32,892 nucleotides of DNA from RGIG5675 sp050943435 (GTDB lineage: Bacteria; Bacillota; Clostridia; Oscillospirales; Ruminococcaceae): contig JBMNPE010000007.1 of NCBI GenBank assembly GCA_050943435.1, forward strand, positions 1 through 32,892, written 5' to 3'. The translations under genes and the position numbers were made by a program. Positions 1 through 7,782 of the stretch are shown in pieces. Every line of letters begins with the position of its first letter. The first letter of the stretch is position 1. The notes under the pieces are model-generated. The model made no database searches. It worked only from the letters and a program-made list of their open reading frames with translations, and was not told the DNA's origin.

Positions 1-552
1 CTCAGGATGGCGCTCGCAGAGCGTAATGAGGTCCTTCTTGCGGACAAGCGGTTCGCCGCCGGAATACAGATAGATGTAGATTCCGAGCTCCTCGCCCTGC
101 TGGATGACGCTGTCGAGCTCCTCAAGAGTCAGGTTCATCTTCTTGCCGTACTCTGCCGCCCAGCATCCAGTGCAGTGAAGGTTGCACGCGCTGGTGGGGT
201 CCATGAGGATGCACCACGGCACATTGCAGTTGTATTTCTTTTTCATTTCCTTCTGTCTCGGGGAGCCTATCATGCTTCCGTTGACAACTGCCGCTTCAAT
301 CAGGTGATTGATCTCATCGTAATTGACATCCCTGAATATATTGAGGATGAGATGCCTCCAGTTGTTATCCGGATCAGAGAATGCCTTGGCGATGTCCCTG
401 ACTTCCCTTGTTACTCCGTTTCCAGTATCGTGTTCGATAAACCAGTCAAAAAGCTTGGGAAGATTCTTCTCAGGATCCTTCTCAACATACTTGAGCACTT
501 CGCGAACTGCGAGAGCTCTCGCGCTTTCCTTAAAAGTTCTCTTCTGTTCCAT
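1..552 (-). CDS. Radical SAM protein, N-terminal 184 residues (gene continues past left edge)
   Basis: This is an iron-sulfur S-adenosylmethionine enzyme, cut off by the window edge. Its ATG at 552-550 follows a strong GGAGG six bases upstream. About 120 residues of mostly helical, charged sequence precede the radical SAM core. The core is marked by Cys123-x3-Cys127-x2-Cys130 (CNLHCTGC), which binds the catalytic [4Fe-4S] cluster, and by the SAM-binding GGEP motif (YSGGEPL) about 40 residues later. The visible part ends inside the barrel, so no C-terminal auxiliary-cluster domain can be judged and no substrate inferred. It reads away from bioY and is probably its own transcript. The domain assignment is secure; the reaction is unknown. 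Confidence 0.9.
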   Translation of the reverse strand, partial: MEQKRTFKESARALAVREVLKYVEKDPEKNLPKLFDWFIEHDTGNGVTREVRDIAKAFSDPDNNWRHLILNIFRDVNYDEINHLIEAAVVNGSMIGSPRQKEMKKKYNCNVPWCILMDPTSACNLHCTGCWAAEYGKKMNLTLEELDSVIQQGEELGIYIYLYSGGEPLVRKKDLITLCERHPE

Positions 553-704
553 TTTTTTCCTCCAGATCCGCTAGTTTTTCGCTATAACAACACTATAACA
601 TCGCTTTCAGGATTTTAATTTAGACAATGTTACAGTTTTGTTGAAAGAGAAAGAAACGGGCTACCAATGAGCCGCACTACTATTATATCCCTTCGGACAG
701 GCTT

Positions 705-1262
705 TCAGGCAGTCTGCAGGCCGGCTTTTTCGAGAGCCTTTTCGAGAGGTATTGCGAGGGCAATGCAGAACACTATCTTAATGGCATCGTACGGAAGGAA
801 CGGTATCATCCCCGCATACATAATCTGCATGAAATCCATCCCCTTCCCGAGGTACCCGTTGAGGATCATGGCCATGTAAGGAAGCCCGATGGCATAGATT
901 ACTGCGAGTCCTGCAACGCACCCCACGATCAGCTTCCACAGTGTTTTTGAATGCCCGCATATCAGTCCCGTTACAGCTGCTGCCGGGATAAATCCGATGA
1001 TGAACCCGAATGTCGGCGAGAGCACGCTTGCAAATCCCCCGCCTGTAGTAAATATCGGTACTCCGAGAAGTCCTATCACCATATAAACTGCCTCTGCAGC
1101 TGCAGCCGGACCAGGTCCTAGCAGGATTCCTGCCAGCAGCACAAACAGCACCTGGAGGGTGAACGATGACCACGGCGTGGGAACCCTTATGAACGCACCC
1201 ACTGCAGTCAGGGCTGCAAACATCGCTATCAGCACAAGATTCCTGATTTTTTTGTTCCTCAT
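705..1262 (-). CDS. bioY: BioY, substrate-binding membrane component of a biotin ECF transporter
   Basis: This 185-residue protein with about six hydrophobic segments is the S component that captures biotin at the membrane. It works alone or with the shared energizing module EcfA-A'-T, none of whose genes is in this window. BioY features include the N-terminal Arg/Lys anchor, the FTLQVLFVLLAG segment, the GGGFASVLSPTFGFIIGF segment in the middle, and the length usual for the family. The gene lies divergent from birA. Its start codon, ribosome site (GGAGG at 1273-1277) and promoter overlap a perfect palindrome that fits a BirA operator, so repression by biotin-loaded BirA is likely. No biotin synthesis genes are visible here, which fits a scavenging role but does not prove auxotrophy. 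Confidence 0.93.
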   Translation of the reverse strand: MRNKKIRNLVLIAMFAALTAVGAFIRVPTPWSSFTLQVLFVLLAGILLGPGPAAAAEAVYMVIGLLGVPIFTTGGGFASVLSPTFGFIIGFIPAAAVTGLICGHSKTLWKLIVGCVAGLAVIYAIGLPYMAMILNGYLGKGMDFMQIMYAGMIPFLPYDAIKIVFCIALAIPLEKALEKAGLQTA

Positions 1263-1300
1263 ATAATGTAAACCTCCGATAAATCTAAGTTTACATTATA
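1262..1300. promoter_or_regulatory. BirA operator, perfect 12-bp inverted repeat
   Basis: TATAATGTAAAC at 1262-1273 is matched exactly by its reverse complement GTTTACATTATA at 1289-1300, with a 15-base spacer. The half-site core TGTAAAC/GTTTACA with a spacer of about 15 bases is the known form of bacterial BirA operators. The site covers the bioY -10 box, the presumed transcription start, the ribosome site and the first base of the start codon, and it faces birA. That makes it a repression site for bioY. Confidence 0.9.
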
Positions 1301-1322
1301 CAGCTGCGGGCCGCCATGTAAA
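1295..1322 (-). promoter_or_regulatory. bioY promoter, sigma-A type
   Basis: On the reverse strand TTTACA (1322-1317) and TATAAT (1300-1295) are separated by 16 bases, close to the sigma-A consensus. The -10 box is inside the right arm of the BirA palindrome. Confidence 0.8.
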
Positions 1323-1329
1323 GGACCGA

Positions 1330-1358
1330 TTGTCCACCCAGGGCCAAACAGCTACAAT
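1330..1358 (+). promoter_or_regulatory. birA promoter candidate
   Basis: TTGTCC (1330-1335) and TACAAT (1353-1358) are 17 bases apart, about 20 bases upstream of the birA ATG. A GAGGTG ribosome site lies at 1366-1371. The -35 box is about 30 bases from the BirA palindrome, so autoregulation is possible but less direct than for bioY. Confidence 0.6.
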
Positions 1359-1377
1359 AGTCTGCGAGGTGTTTTAA

Positions 1378-2367
1378 ATGGATACAAAGCAGATGACTCT
1401 AGATATACTGTATTCGCGCGATGGATACGTGTCCGGGGAGGACATAGGGCGTGAGCTCGGGGTATCCAGGGCTGCGGTGAACAAGGCAGTCTCCTCCCTT
1501 TCGAGTGAAGGCTACGAGATCGAGTCTGTCCAGAACAGGGGATACCGGATAGTCTCAGGGCCGGACATCCTGTCCTGGGGGGAAATACACCCGTTCTACA
1601 GCACATCCGCCGTGGGCAGAAGGCTCATGGTATTCGACACCATTGATTCCACAAACAATTATCTCAAGGCCAACTCTGACAGCCTGCCAGACGGCACGGT
1701 GGTAATAGCAGACAGCCAGAGCGCAGGCCGCGGGAGGAGGGGCAGGAGCTTTCTCTCCCCTCCGGGGACAGGAATATACATGTCCGTCATATTGAAGCCC
1801 GCCTCGAAGCCATTGGGTTTCCAGAACATCACTGCATTCATCGCTGTCGCGCTCTGCAGCGCCATAGAAAGCACATGCGGCATGAGGCCCGGCATAAAGT
1901 GGACAAACGATGCCGTCATGGGAGGCAGGAAAGTAGCTGGAATACTCACAGAGCTCGGCGCGGAAGTCGAGACCGGATCAATCCAGTACATCATCTCCGG
2001 AATAGGCATCAACTGCAACCAGGATCCCGGGGATTTTCCGGAGGAGCTCAGCGATATCGCTGGGTCAATACACATGGCAACCGGAAAGCCCGTGAAGAGG
2101 GCCAGGCTCGCCGCATCATTCATATCAGAGCTCGACAGGATGTACTCGTCATGGCCTGACAACAAACCGGAATACCTCGGGCTCTACCGGAAGGACTGCA
2201 TCACCGTGGGAAAGCAGGTGAAGGTCGTCGGCGGGGGGAAAGAGCGCACCGGAAAAGCCGTCGGAATAGACGACGACTTCGGGCTGATAGTAGAGTACGA
2301 CGACGGGACAGCGGGGCACGTGAGGTTCGGAGAGGTCTCCGTGAGGGGGCTTTACGGATACGTCTGA
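1378..2367 (+). CDS. birA: BirA, bifunctional biotin-protein ligase and biotin operon repressor
   Basis: BirA activates biotin to biotinyl-AMP and attaches it to carboxylase or decarboxylase carrier domains; as a dimer the loaded protein represses biotin genes. The 329-residue length matches two-function Firmicute BirA. Residues 1-60 form a winged helix (GEDIGRELGVSRAAVNKAV), so this is the repressor class and not a ligase-only enzyme. The catalytic core carries the adenylate-binding loop GRGRRGR (117-123), KWTND (174-178) with the biotin-contacting lysine at KVAGIL (185-190), and a small C-terminal SH3-like domain. It is divergent from bioY and the palindrome between them is its likely binding site. 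A strong terminator follows the stop codon. Confidence 0.96.
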   Translation: MDTKQMTLDILYSRDGYVSGEDIGRELGVSRAAVNKAVSSLSSEGYEIESVQNRGYRIVSGPDILSWGEIHPFYSTSAVGRRLMVFDTIDSTNNYLKANSDSLPDGTVVIADSQSAGRGRRGRSFLSPPGTGIYMSVILKPASKPLGFQNITAFIAVALCSAIESTCGMRPGIKWTNDAVMGGRKVAGILTELGAEVETGSIQYIISGIGINCNQDPGDFPEELSDIAGSIHMATGKPVKRARLAASFISELDRMYSSWPDNKPEYLGLYRKDCITVGKQVKVVGGGKERTGKAVGIDDDFGLIVEYDDGTAGHVRFGEVSVRGLYGYV

Positions 2368-2383
2368 GAGCCGGATATGAAGA

Positions 2384-2412
2384 GGACCGGGAAGAAGTTC
2401 CCGGTCCGTTTT
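2384..2412 (+). terminator. Intrinsic terminator after birA
   Basis: GGACCGGGAA (2384-2393) pairs perfectly with TTCCCGGTCC (2398-2407) around a GAAG tetraloop and is followed by GTTTT. It sits between convergent birA and feoB, two bases beyond the feoB stop, and may serve both, although the U-run favours the forward strand. Confidence 0.88.
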
Positions 2413-2414
2413 AA

Positions 2415-4766
2415 TCAGAAGATCATGCAGACGGCATACACCAGGAACGACATTATCCAGGCAATGCCGCACTGTACGACTATCATTCCCAGGGCCCATC
2501 CCCTTCCGAGCTCCCTCCTGACCGATGCTATGGCTGCGACGCACGGGGTGTAGAGCAGGCAGAAGACAAGCACTGCCATCGCGGATGCAGGTGTAAGCAC
2601 TGATGTGAGCGATGTGCCCTCGAAGAGGACATTGAGGACGGCCACAACGCTCTCCTTTGCCATGAAGCCAGTTATGAGAGCTGTTGATATTCTCCAGTCG
2701 CCGTATCCCATCGGCCTGAAAATCGGGGCGATGTAGCCTGCGATTACCGCCAGCATGCTGGCGGATTCATCGGAAACGAGCTGCAGCCTGAAGTCGAAGC
2801 TCCTGAGGAACCATATGACTATGCTCGCAAGGAAGATTATTGTGAAGGCCCTGTGCAGAAAATCCTTGGCCTTGTCCCACATGAGCCGCAGGACATTCTT
2901 TGCACTTGGGAACCTGTAGTTCGGCAGCTCCATGACGAACGGGACCGGCTCGCCCTTGAAGATGGTCTTTCTCGTGATGACGGCCACCAGGATGCCGACG
3001 AGGATGCTGAATACATAAAGGCCTATCATAATGAGCGCGCTGTAGTCAGGGAAGAACATCTGGGTGAAGAACCCGTATATCGGGAGCTTCGCCGTGCAGC
3101 TCATGAAGGGTATGAGCATGATGGTCATCTTCCTGTCCCTCTCGGAAGGAAGCGTCCTGGATGACATGACAGCGGGGACGCTGCACCCGAAGCCGACGAG
3201 CATCGGCACTATGCTCCTTCCTGAAAGGCCTATCTTTCTAAGGAATTTGTCCATGACGAATGCGATCCTCGCCATGTACCCCGTATCCTCAAGTATTGAG
3301 AGGAAGAAGAACAGCAGAACCACTAAGGGCAGAAAGCTGAGCACGCTCCCTATCCCCTCGAACACGCCGTCTATGACGAGCGAGTGAATCGAGGGATCCA
3401 CATTCCATCTCGTGAACGCGGCATCGACAGATGCCGTCAGCGCAGCGATGCCCTCCGACAGAAGCTCCTGCAGCCAGCCGCCTATAAGGTCGAAGGTCAG
3501 GTAGAAGACGAGGGCCATTATCGCTATGAAAGCCGGGATGGCGGTATATTTCCCGGTAAGTATTTTGTCGATCTTCTGGCTCCTCAGGTATTCCCTGCTC
3601 TGCCTCGGCTTGGTGACTGTCTGTGCTACGAGCTTCTTTATAAAGTCGAACCTCATGTCCGCGATGGCGGCAGACCTGTCCAGGCCCCTCTCCTTCTCCA
3701 TCTGGACGATTATATGCTCGACCATTTCCTTCTCGTTCTGGTCGAGATTGAGCCTGGATTCCACGTCGGAATCCCCCTCCACGAGCTTTGTGGCGGCAAA
3801 CCTCACTGGGATCCCGGCCTTTTCTGCGTGGTCGGCTATGAGGTGCATTATAGCGTGGAGGCACCTGTGCACTGCCCCTCCGTCCTCGTCCTTGTCACAG
3901 AAATCCTGCCTCCCGGGCTTTTCCTGGTAGTGGGCCACATGGATTGCGTGGTCCACGAGTTCAGCGATTCCTTCTCCCTTTGAGGCGGATATCGGGACCA
4001 CCGGTATTCCCAGAAGGTCCTCCATCTCGTTTATCTTTATCGACCCGCCGTTGCCTGTAAGCTCGTCCATCATATTGAGGGCGAGAACCATCGGCGTATC
4101 GAGCTCTATGAGCTGCATTGTGAGGTACAGGTTCCTCTCGATGTTGGTGGCATCGACGATATTGATTATGCCCGTTGGCTTGTTTTCTAGAATATACTGC
4201 CTCGATACAATCTCCTCGCTCGTATACGGGGACATGGAGTAGATTCCGGGCAGGTCTGTTATCTCCGTGTCCGGATGTCCTTTTATGGGCCCGCTCTTCT
4301 TGTCGACCGTCACTCCGGGGAAGTTCCCGACATGCTGGTTTGACCCTGTCAGCTGGTTGAAAAGCGTAGTCTTGCCGCAGTTCTGGTTGCCCGCGAGTGC
4401 AAAGGTCAGCAGGGTCCCGTCAGGGAGCGGGTGTTCGCCGGCCTTCACGTGATATCTTCCGCCCTCGCCGAGCCCGGGATGCTCAGCGTGTCCGGTCTGG
4501 TGCCTTGCTTTTTTATCCCCCGACTGGGTTTTCTCAGGCAGGGACGCAGGCACAGCGGTTATCCTCTTTGCCTCATCGACGCGCAGCGTCAGTTCATAGT
4601 CGTTTATCCTGAATTCTATAGGGTCGCCCATGGGGGCGAATTTGATGAGAGTTATCTCCTGTCCCGGAATTACGCCCATGTCGAGGAAGTGCTGCCTCAG
4701 TGCGCCTTCCCCGCCCACATCGGTCACAAGGGCACTGTCCCCCTCTTTCAGCTGGTCCAAAGTCAT
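2415..4766 (-). CDS. feoB: FeoA-FeoB fusion, ferrous iron transporter
   Basis: This protein imports Fe2+ across the cytoplasmic membrane. From the chosen ATG at 4766 it has 783 residues. Residues 1-73 are a FeoA-like SH3 domain. A His-rich linker (about 75-115) follows, then the GTPase domain with G1 GNQNCGKT (126-133), a DLPG G3 motif and NMMD as G4. The C-terminal half holds the FeoB membrane core, with the Gate motif SCTAKLPIYG and TPCVAAI near the end. I prefer 4766 over the longer in-frame ATG at 4808 because GGGAG lies ten bases upstream of it, while the upstream ATG falls right next to the promoter -10 box. No separate feoA or feoC is seen. Fusion of FeoA to FeoB is known in several anaerobes. 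The linker histidines (five in about 25 residues) are unusual. Confidence 0.95.
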   Translation of the reverse strand: MTLDQLKEGDSALVTDVGGEGALRQHFLDMGVIPGQEITLIKFAPMGDPIEFRINDYELTLRVDEAKRITAVPASLPEKTQSGDKKARHQTGHAEHPGLGEGGRYHVKAGEHPLPDGTLLTFALAGNQNCGKTTLFNQLTGSNQHVGNFPGVTVDKKSGPIKGHPDTEITDLPGIYSMSPYTSEEIVSRQYILENKPTGIINIVDATNIERNLYLTMQLIELDTPMVLALNMMDELTGNGGSIKINEMEDLLGIPVVPISASKGEGIAELVDHAIHVAHYQEKPGRQDFCDKDEDGGAVHRCLHAIMHLIADHAEKAGIPVRFAATKLVEGDSDVESRLNLDQNEKEMVEHIIVQMEKERGLDRSAAIADMRFDFIKKLVAQTVTKPRQSREYLRSQKIDKILTGKYTAIPAFIAIMALVFYLTFDLIGGWLQELLSEGIAALTASVDAAFTRWNVDPSIHSLVIDGVFEGIGSVLSFLPLVVLLFFFLSILEDTGYMARIAFVMDKFLRKIGLSGRSIVPMLVGFGCSVPAVMSSRTLPSERDRKMTIMLIPFMSCTAKLPIYGFFTQMFFPDYSALIMIGLYVFSILVGILVAVITRKTIFKGEPVPFVMELPNYRFPSAKNVLRLMWDKAKDFLHRAFTIIFLASIVIWFLRSFDFRLQLVSDESASMLAVIAGYIAPIFRPMGYGDWRISTALITGFMAKESVVAVLNVLFEGTSLTSVLTPASAMAVLVFCLLYTPCVAAIASVRRELGRGWALGMIVVQCGIAWIMSFLVYAVCMIF

Positions 4767-4817
4767 AGGTAATATCTCCCGCCGCATCAGTCGATGATTC
4801 TTTTCCATGCTTCGTCA

Positions 4818-4847
4818 ATTATAGTCCGCATGAGCATATGCCCACAA
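4818..4847 (-). promoter_or_regulatory. feoB promoter candidate
   Basis: On the reverse strand TTGTGG (4847-4842) and TATAAT (4823-4818) are separated by 18 bases, about 50 bases upstream of the preferred feoB start. I see no Fur-like 19-bp palindrome here. Confidence 0.6.
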
Positions 4848-4874
4848 GTGAAACGGGGCCTTTTTTGAGGCCGG
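4846..4874. repeat. Short element similar to the hairpin at 25353-25383
   Basis: The stretch holds a GGCC / GGCC 4-bp stem (4857-4860, 4869-4872) around a TTTTTTGA loop, preceded by GTGAAACGG. A closely similar string (GTAAAACGG, then C, TTTTTTGAGGCC) occurs in the pstS-hexokinase intergenic region. Both copies lie between divergent genes, not after a stop codon. Chance resemblance of U-rich hairpins is possible. Confidence 0.35.
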
Positions 4875-4952
4875 AATATGTGCTGTCATAGTTTGCCGCG
4901 GTCTGATATTATTTAGTAGAAAAATATTTTTTATCCTGAAAGGACTCTGAGG

Positions 4953-5801
4953 ATGCTTCATATAGGCTGCCATCTCTCCGCTTCAGGGGGGTATCTCAAG
5001 ATGGGCGAGACGGCCCTCTCAATAGATGCTGACACTTTTGCTTTTTTCACCCGGAATCCGCGCGGTGGAGGAGCCAGGCCATTTGACGAGGCCGATATAG
5101 GCGCTCTCGCCTCCCTCACTGCGGAAAAGGGATTTGCGCCTCTTGTAGCCCACGCCCCCTACACTATTAATCTCTGCTCAGACAAGGAGCACGTGAGGCA
5201 GTTCGGGCTGGAGGCCATGCAGGAAGACCTGAAGAGGCTTGAGTACCTGCCGGGGAATTACTACAACTTCCACCCGGGAAGCCACATGGGCCAGGGATTT
5301 GATGCAGCCGTCAATATGATCGCCTCTGCCCTTGACAGCATGCTCTTTGAGGGCATGCACACTACTGTGCTGCTCGAGACAATGGCAGGAAAGGGCTCCG
5401 AGGTCGGAGGGACATTCGAGGAACTGAGGGCAATAATCGACAGGGTGTCCCTGAGCGACAGGCTCGGAGTGTGTCTCGATACGTGCCACGTTTATGATGC
5501 AGGGTACGATATAGTAAACGACCTGGACGGCGTCCTGAGGCACTTTGACGACGTGGTGGGGCTCGAACGCCTCAAGGCGGTGCACATCAACGATTCCAAG
5601 AATCCGTTTTCAAGCCATAAGGACCGCCATGAGAAGATAGGGGAAGGAAGCATAGGAACCGAGGCGTTCTCAAGGATAATAAACCACCCTGCCCTGAGAA
5701 ATCTTCCGTTCATACTCGAGACCCCGAACGAGCTTCCCGGGTATGCATCTGAGATATCGCTCCTCAGGGGGCTTTACGTGGAAGGCGGAGAAAATGGCTG
5801 A
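4953..5801 (+). CDS. nfo: Endonuclease IV, AP endonuclease
   Basis: The enzyme cleaves DNA 5' to abasic sites and other 3'-blocked ends in base excision repair, using a three-zinc centre in a TIM barrel. The 282 residues match the family length. Recognisable motifs run from MLHIGCHLSASGG at the N-terminus, through NFHPGSH (zinc His), LLETMAGKG (zinc Glu) and GVCLDTCHVYDAGYD, to AVHINDSKNPFSSHKDRHEKIGEG and FILETPNE. AAAGGA lies about ten bases upstream of the ATG. It overlaps the DNA ligase gene by eight bases, which suggests translational coupling and a shared repair function. The 186 bases upstream hold the divergent feoB promoter; no convincing -35/-10 pair for nfo was found. Confidence 0.97.
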   Translation: MLHIGCHLSASGGYLKMGETALSIDADTFAFFTRNPRGGGARPFDEADIGALASLTAEKGFAPLVAHAPYTINLCSDKEHVRQFGLEAMQEDLKRLEYLPGNYYNFHPGSHMGQGFDAAVNMIASALDSMLFEGMHTTVLLETMAGKGSEVGGTFEELRAIIDRVSLSDRLGVCLDTCHVYDAGYDIVNDLDGVLRHFDDVVGLERLKAVHINDSKNPFSSHKDRHEKIGEGSIGTEAFSRIINHPALRNLPFILETPNELPGYASEISLLRGLYVEGGENG

Positions 5802-7782
5802 TTTCAAGCAGGAGATGAGGCAGCTGATAGACAAGCTCAACGCTGCCTCGGATGCCTATTACAACGGAAAACCGGAGCTCATGACGGACTACGAATGGGA
5901 TGCCGGCTTTGACAGGCTCAAAAAGCTGGAGGCAGAATCCGGGTTCGTGTTCCCCGACAGCCCGACGTCCAGGGTTTCCGAGGACGACATCGCAGGCCGC
6001 AGGGAGCCTCACGAATTCCCGGCCCTGTCGCTCGCTAAGACAAAAAAGATCCCCGACCTTGTCGAATGGGCGGGAGGCCGGCCGATCTGGATGTCGTGGA
6101 AGCTCGACGGCCTCACCCTCGTAGCTACATACGACGGCGGATCCCTTACCAAGGTTCTGACCAGGGGGAACGGTCACATGGGCACCAACATCACCCACCT
6201 GGCAGGCGCTATAGAGGGCATCCCGGGAAAGATAAACCACGGCGGCCACCTCGTGATAAGGGGCGAGGCCGTGATCTCGTATGCCGATTTTAAAAATTAC
6301 CTCTCGGAATCAGGCGAGGACTACGCCAACCCGAGGAATCTGGCCTCCGGATCCCTCACACTCAAGGACCCCGAGGAAGTAAAACACAGGAAGATCCGCT
6401 GGATACCGTTCACGCTTGTGAACGATTCAGAGCACGAAATCGTCTCCTGGGGGGAGAGGATGGACCATCTTGCGGACCTTGGATTCTCTCCGGTAGACCA
6501 CGAAAAACTGGAAGACCCCACGGAGAAGGCCATTGCGGATGCTGTCGACAGGTGGACGTCCAGGGTTCTCGACAGGAGCAATCCGTATCCTGTCGACGGC
6601 CTCGTCATAACCTACGACGACACCGTCTACGCCTCGTCCGGGTCTGTCACTGGCCATCACGCAACCCGCGGAGGATATGCCTTCAAGTGGCAGGACGAAT
6701 CGGCGGACACTTCCCTGGACCACATAGAATGGTCATGCGCCGCCTCGGTAATTTCCCCCGTGGCAGTCTTCAGCCCTGTCGAACTGGAGGGCAGCACTGT
6801 CAAGCGCGCTTCCCTCTGCAACATAAGCGAGTGCGAGAGGCTCGGAATCGGTGGAAAAGGCACGGAAATCTCAGTCATCAAGGCAAACAAGATCATTCCA
6901 AAGGTCATTAAGGTCACGAAAAAGCAGGGCGAATTTGAAATTCCGGACAAATGCCCTGTCTGCGGTGCACCTACCGAAGTGAGGGTGAGCCCGGCGAGCG
7001 GCACAAAAACGCTCGTCTGCACCAATCCGGCGTGCACTGCCAAGCAGCTCAAGAAATTCGCCAGGTTTGTATCCAAGCCCGGCATGGACATGGACGGAAT
7101 CTCTGAGCAGACCCTCTCAAGGTTCATAAACCTGGGGTGGATAAAGTCCCTGCCGGATCTGTTCGGGCTCGATTCCCACAGGGAGGAGATAAGCGCTCTG
7201 GACGGGTTCGGTGAAAAATCAGCCGCCAATATATCCGCCTCAATAGAGAGATCCAGGAACGCGGACCCGGAAAAGGTCCTGTACAGCCTGTCCATACCGC
7301 TCTGCGGCCAGGATGTCGCGAAAAGGCTCCTCTCAAGATATTCTCTCAGGGAGCTGAGGGACGCTGCAGCATCCGCAGATGATGAATCGATATTCTCCGT
7401 GATAGACGGCATAGGGCCTGAGAAGTCCGCATCCGTAGTAAAATGGTTTAAGGACCCCCAGAACCTGAGCATGTTCGACAGGCTCATGAATGAGATAACA
7501 CTCACCGAGAGCGGTACGGAAGACAAGGGAAGCCTCTGCGAGGGCCTCACCTTCGTGATAACCGGCGAGGTCAGCAGGTACAGGAACCGCTCCGAGCTCA
7601 AGAAATACATCGAATCCCAGGGAGGAAAAGTGACCGGGTCCGTGAGCAGATCCACATCGTACCTCGTGACAAACGACCCGGGATCCGGGTCTGCCAAGAA
7701 CCTGGCAGCACAGAGGCTAGGAATTCCAGTCATTTCTGAGGACGAATTCATCGCAAGGTTTGCGCCAAAGGACAACGGATAA
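5794..7782 (+). CDS. ligA: Divergent NAD+-dependent DNA ligase
   Basis: The gene seals nicks in duplex DNA using NAD+. I start it at the ATG at 5794 (GGCGGAG just upstream), giving 662 residues. All LigA parts are present: a domain Ia-like N-terminus (YYNGKPELMTDYEWD), adenylation motif KLDG with Lys103, the NPRNLASGSL stretch, an OB fold, a four-Cys zinc finger (CPVC, then CTNPAC), helix-hairpin-helix repeats, and a C-terminal BRCT domain. Several normally invariant stretches differ: RGNGHMGTN replaces RGDGxxGED, and CAASVISPVA replaces GRTGxxTPVA in the OB fold. This suggests a paralogue beside a housekeeping LigA located elsewhere, perhaps dedicated to repair with nfo. Catalytic residues look intact, so activity is expected. 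Confidence 0.9.
   Translation: MADFKQEMRQLIDKLNAASDAYYNGKPELMTDYEWDAGFDRLKKLEAESGFVFPDSPTSRVSEDDIAGRREPHEFPALSLAKTKKIPDLVEWAGGRPIWMSWKLDGLTLVATYDGGSLTKVLTRGNGHMGTNITHLAGAIEGIPGKINHGGHLVIRGEAVISYADFKNYLSESGEDYANPRNLASGSLTLKDPEEVKHRKIRWIPFTLVNDSEHEIVSWGERMDHLADLGFSPVDHEKLEDPTEKAIADAVDRWTSRVLDRSNPYPVDGLVITYDDTVYASSGSVTGHHATRGGYAFKWQDESADTSLDHIEWSCAASVISPVAVFSPVELEGSTVKRASLCNISECERLGIGGKGTEISVIKANKIIPKVIKVTKKQGEFEIPDKCPVCGAPTEVRVSPASGTKTLVCTNPACTAKQLKKFARFVSKPGMDMDGISEQTLSRFINLGWIKSLPDLFGLDSHREEISALDGFGEKSAANISASIERSRNADPEKVLYSLSIPLCGQDVAKRLLSRYSLRELRDAAASADDESIFSVIDGIGPEKSASVVKWFKDPQNLSMFDRLMNEITLTESGTEDKGSLCEGLTFVITGEVSRYRNRSELKKYIESQGGKVTGSVSRSTSYLVTNDPGSGSAKNLAAQRLGIPVISEDEFIARFAPKDNG

Noticed and set aside
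7..618. Forward open frame of 203 codons at the left edge
   Set aside because: The reverse strand encodes a radical SAM protein with CxxxCxxC and GGEP and a good ribosome site; the forward frame is its shadow.
659..700. Weak stem after bioY as a terminator
   Set aside because: Only four or five pairs (GGCT/AGCC) form; the following pyrimidine run is suggestive but not enough.
4766..4808. Longer FeoB start at ATG 4808
   Set aside because: It lies about ten bases from the -10 box and lacks a ribosome site; the ATG at 4766 has GGGAG and begins exactly at the FeoA domain.
6657..7775. Long open frame of 372 codons on the reverse strand within the ligase gene
   Set aside because: The forward frame encodes a clear DNA ligase; the antisense frame has no recognisable motif and reflects codon bias.
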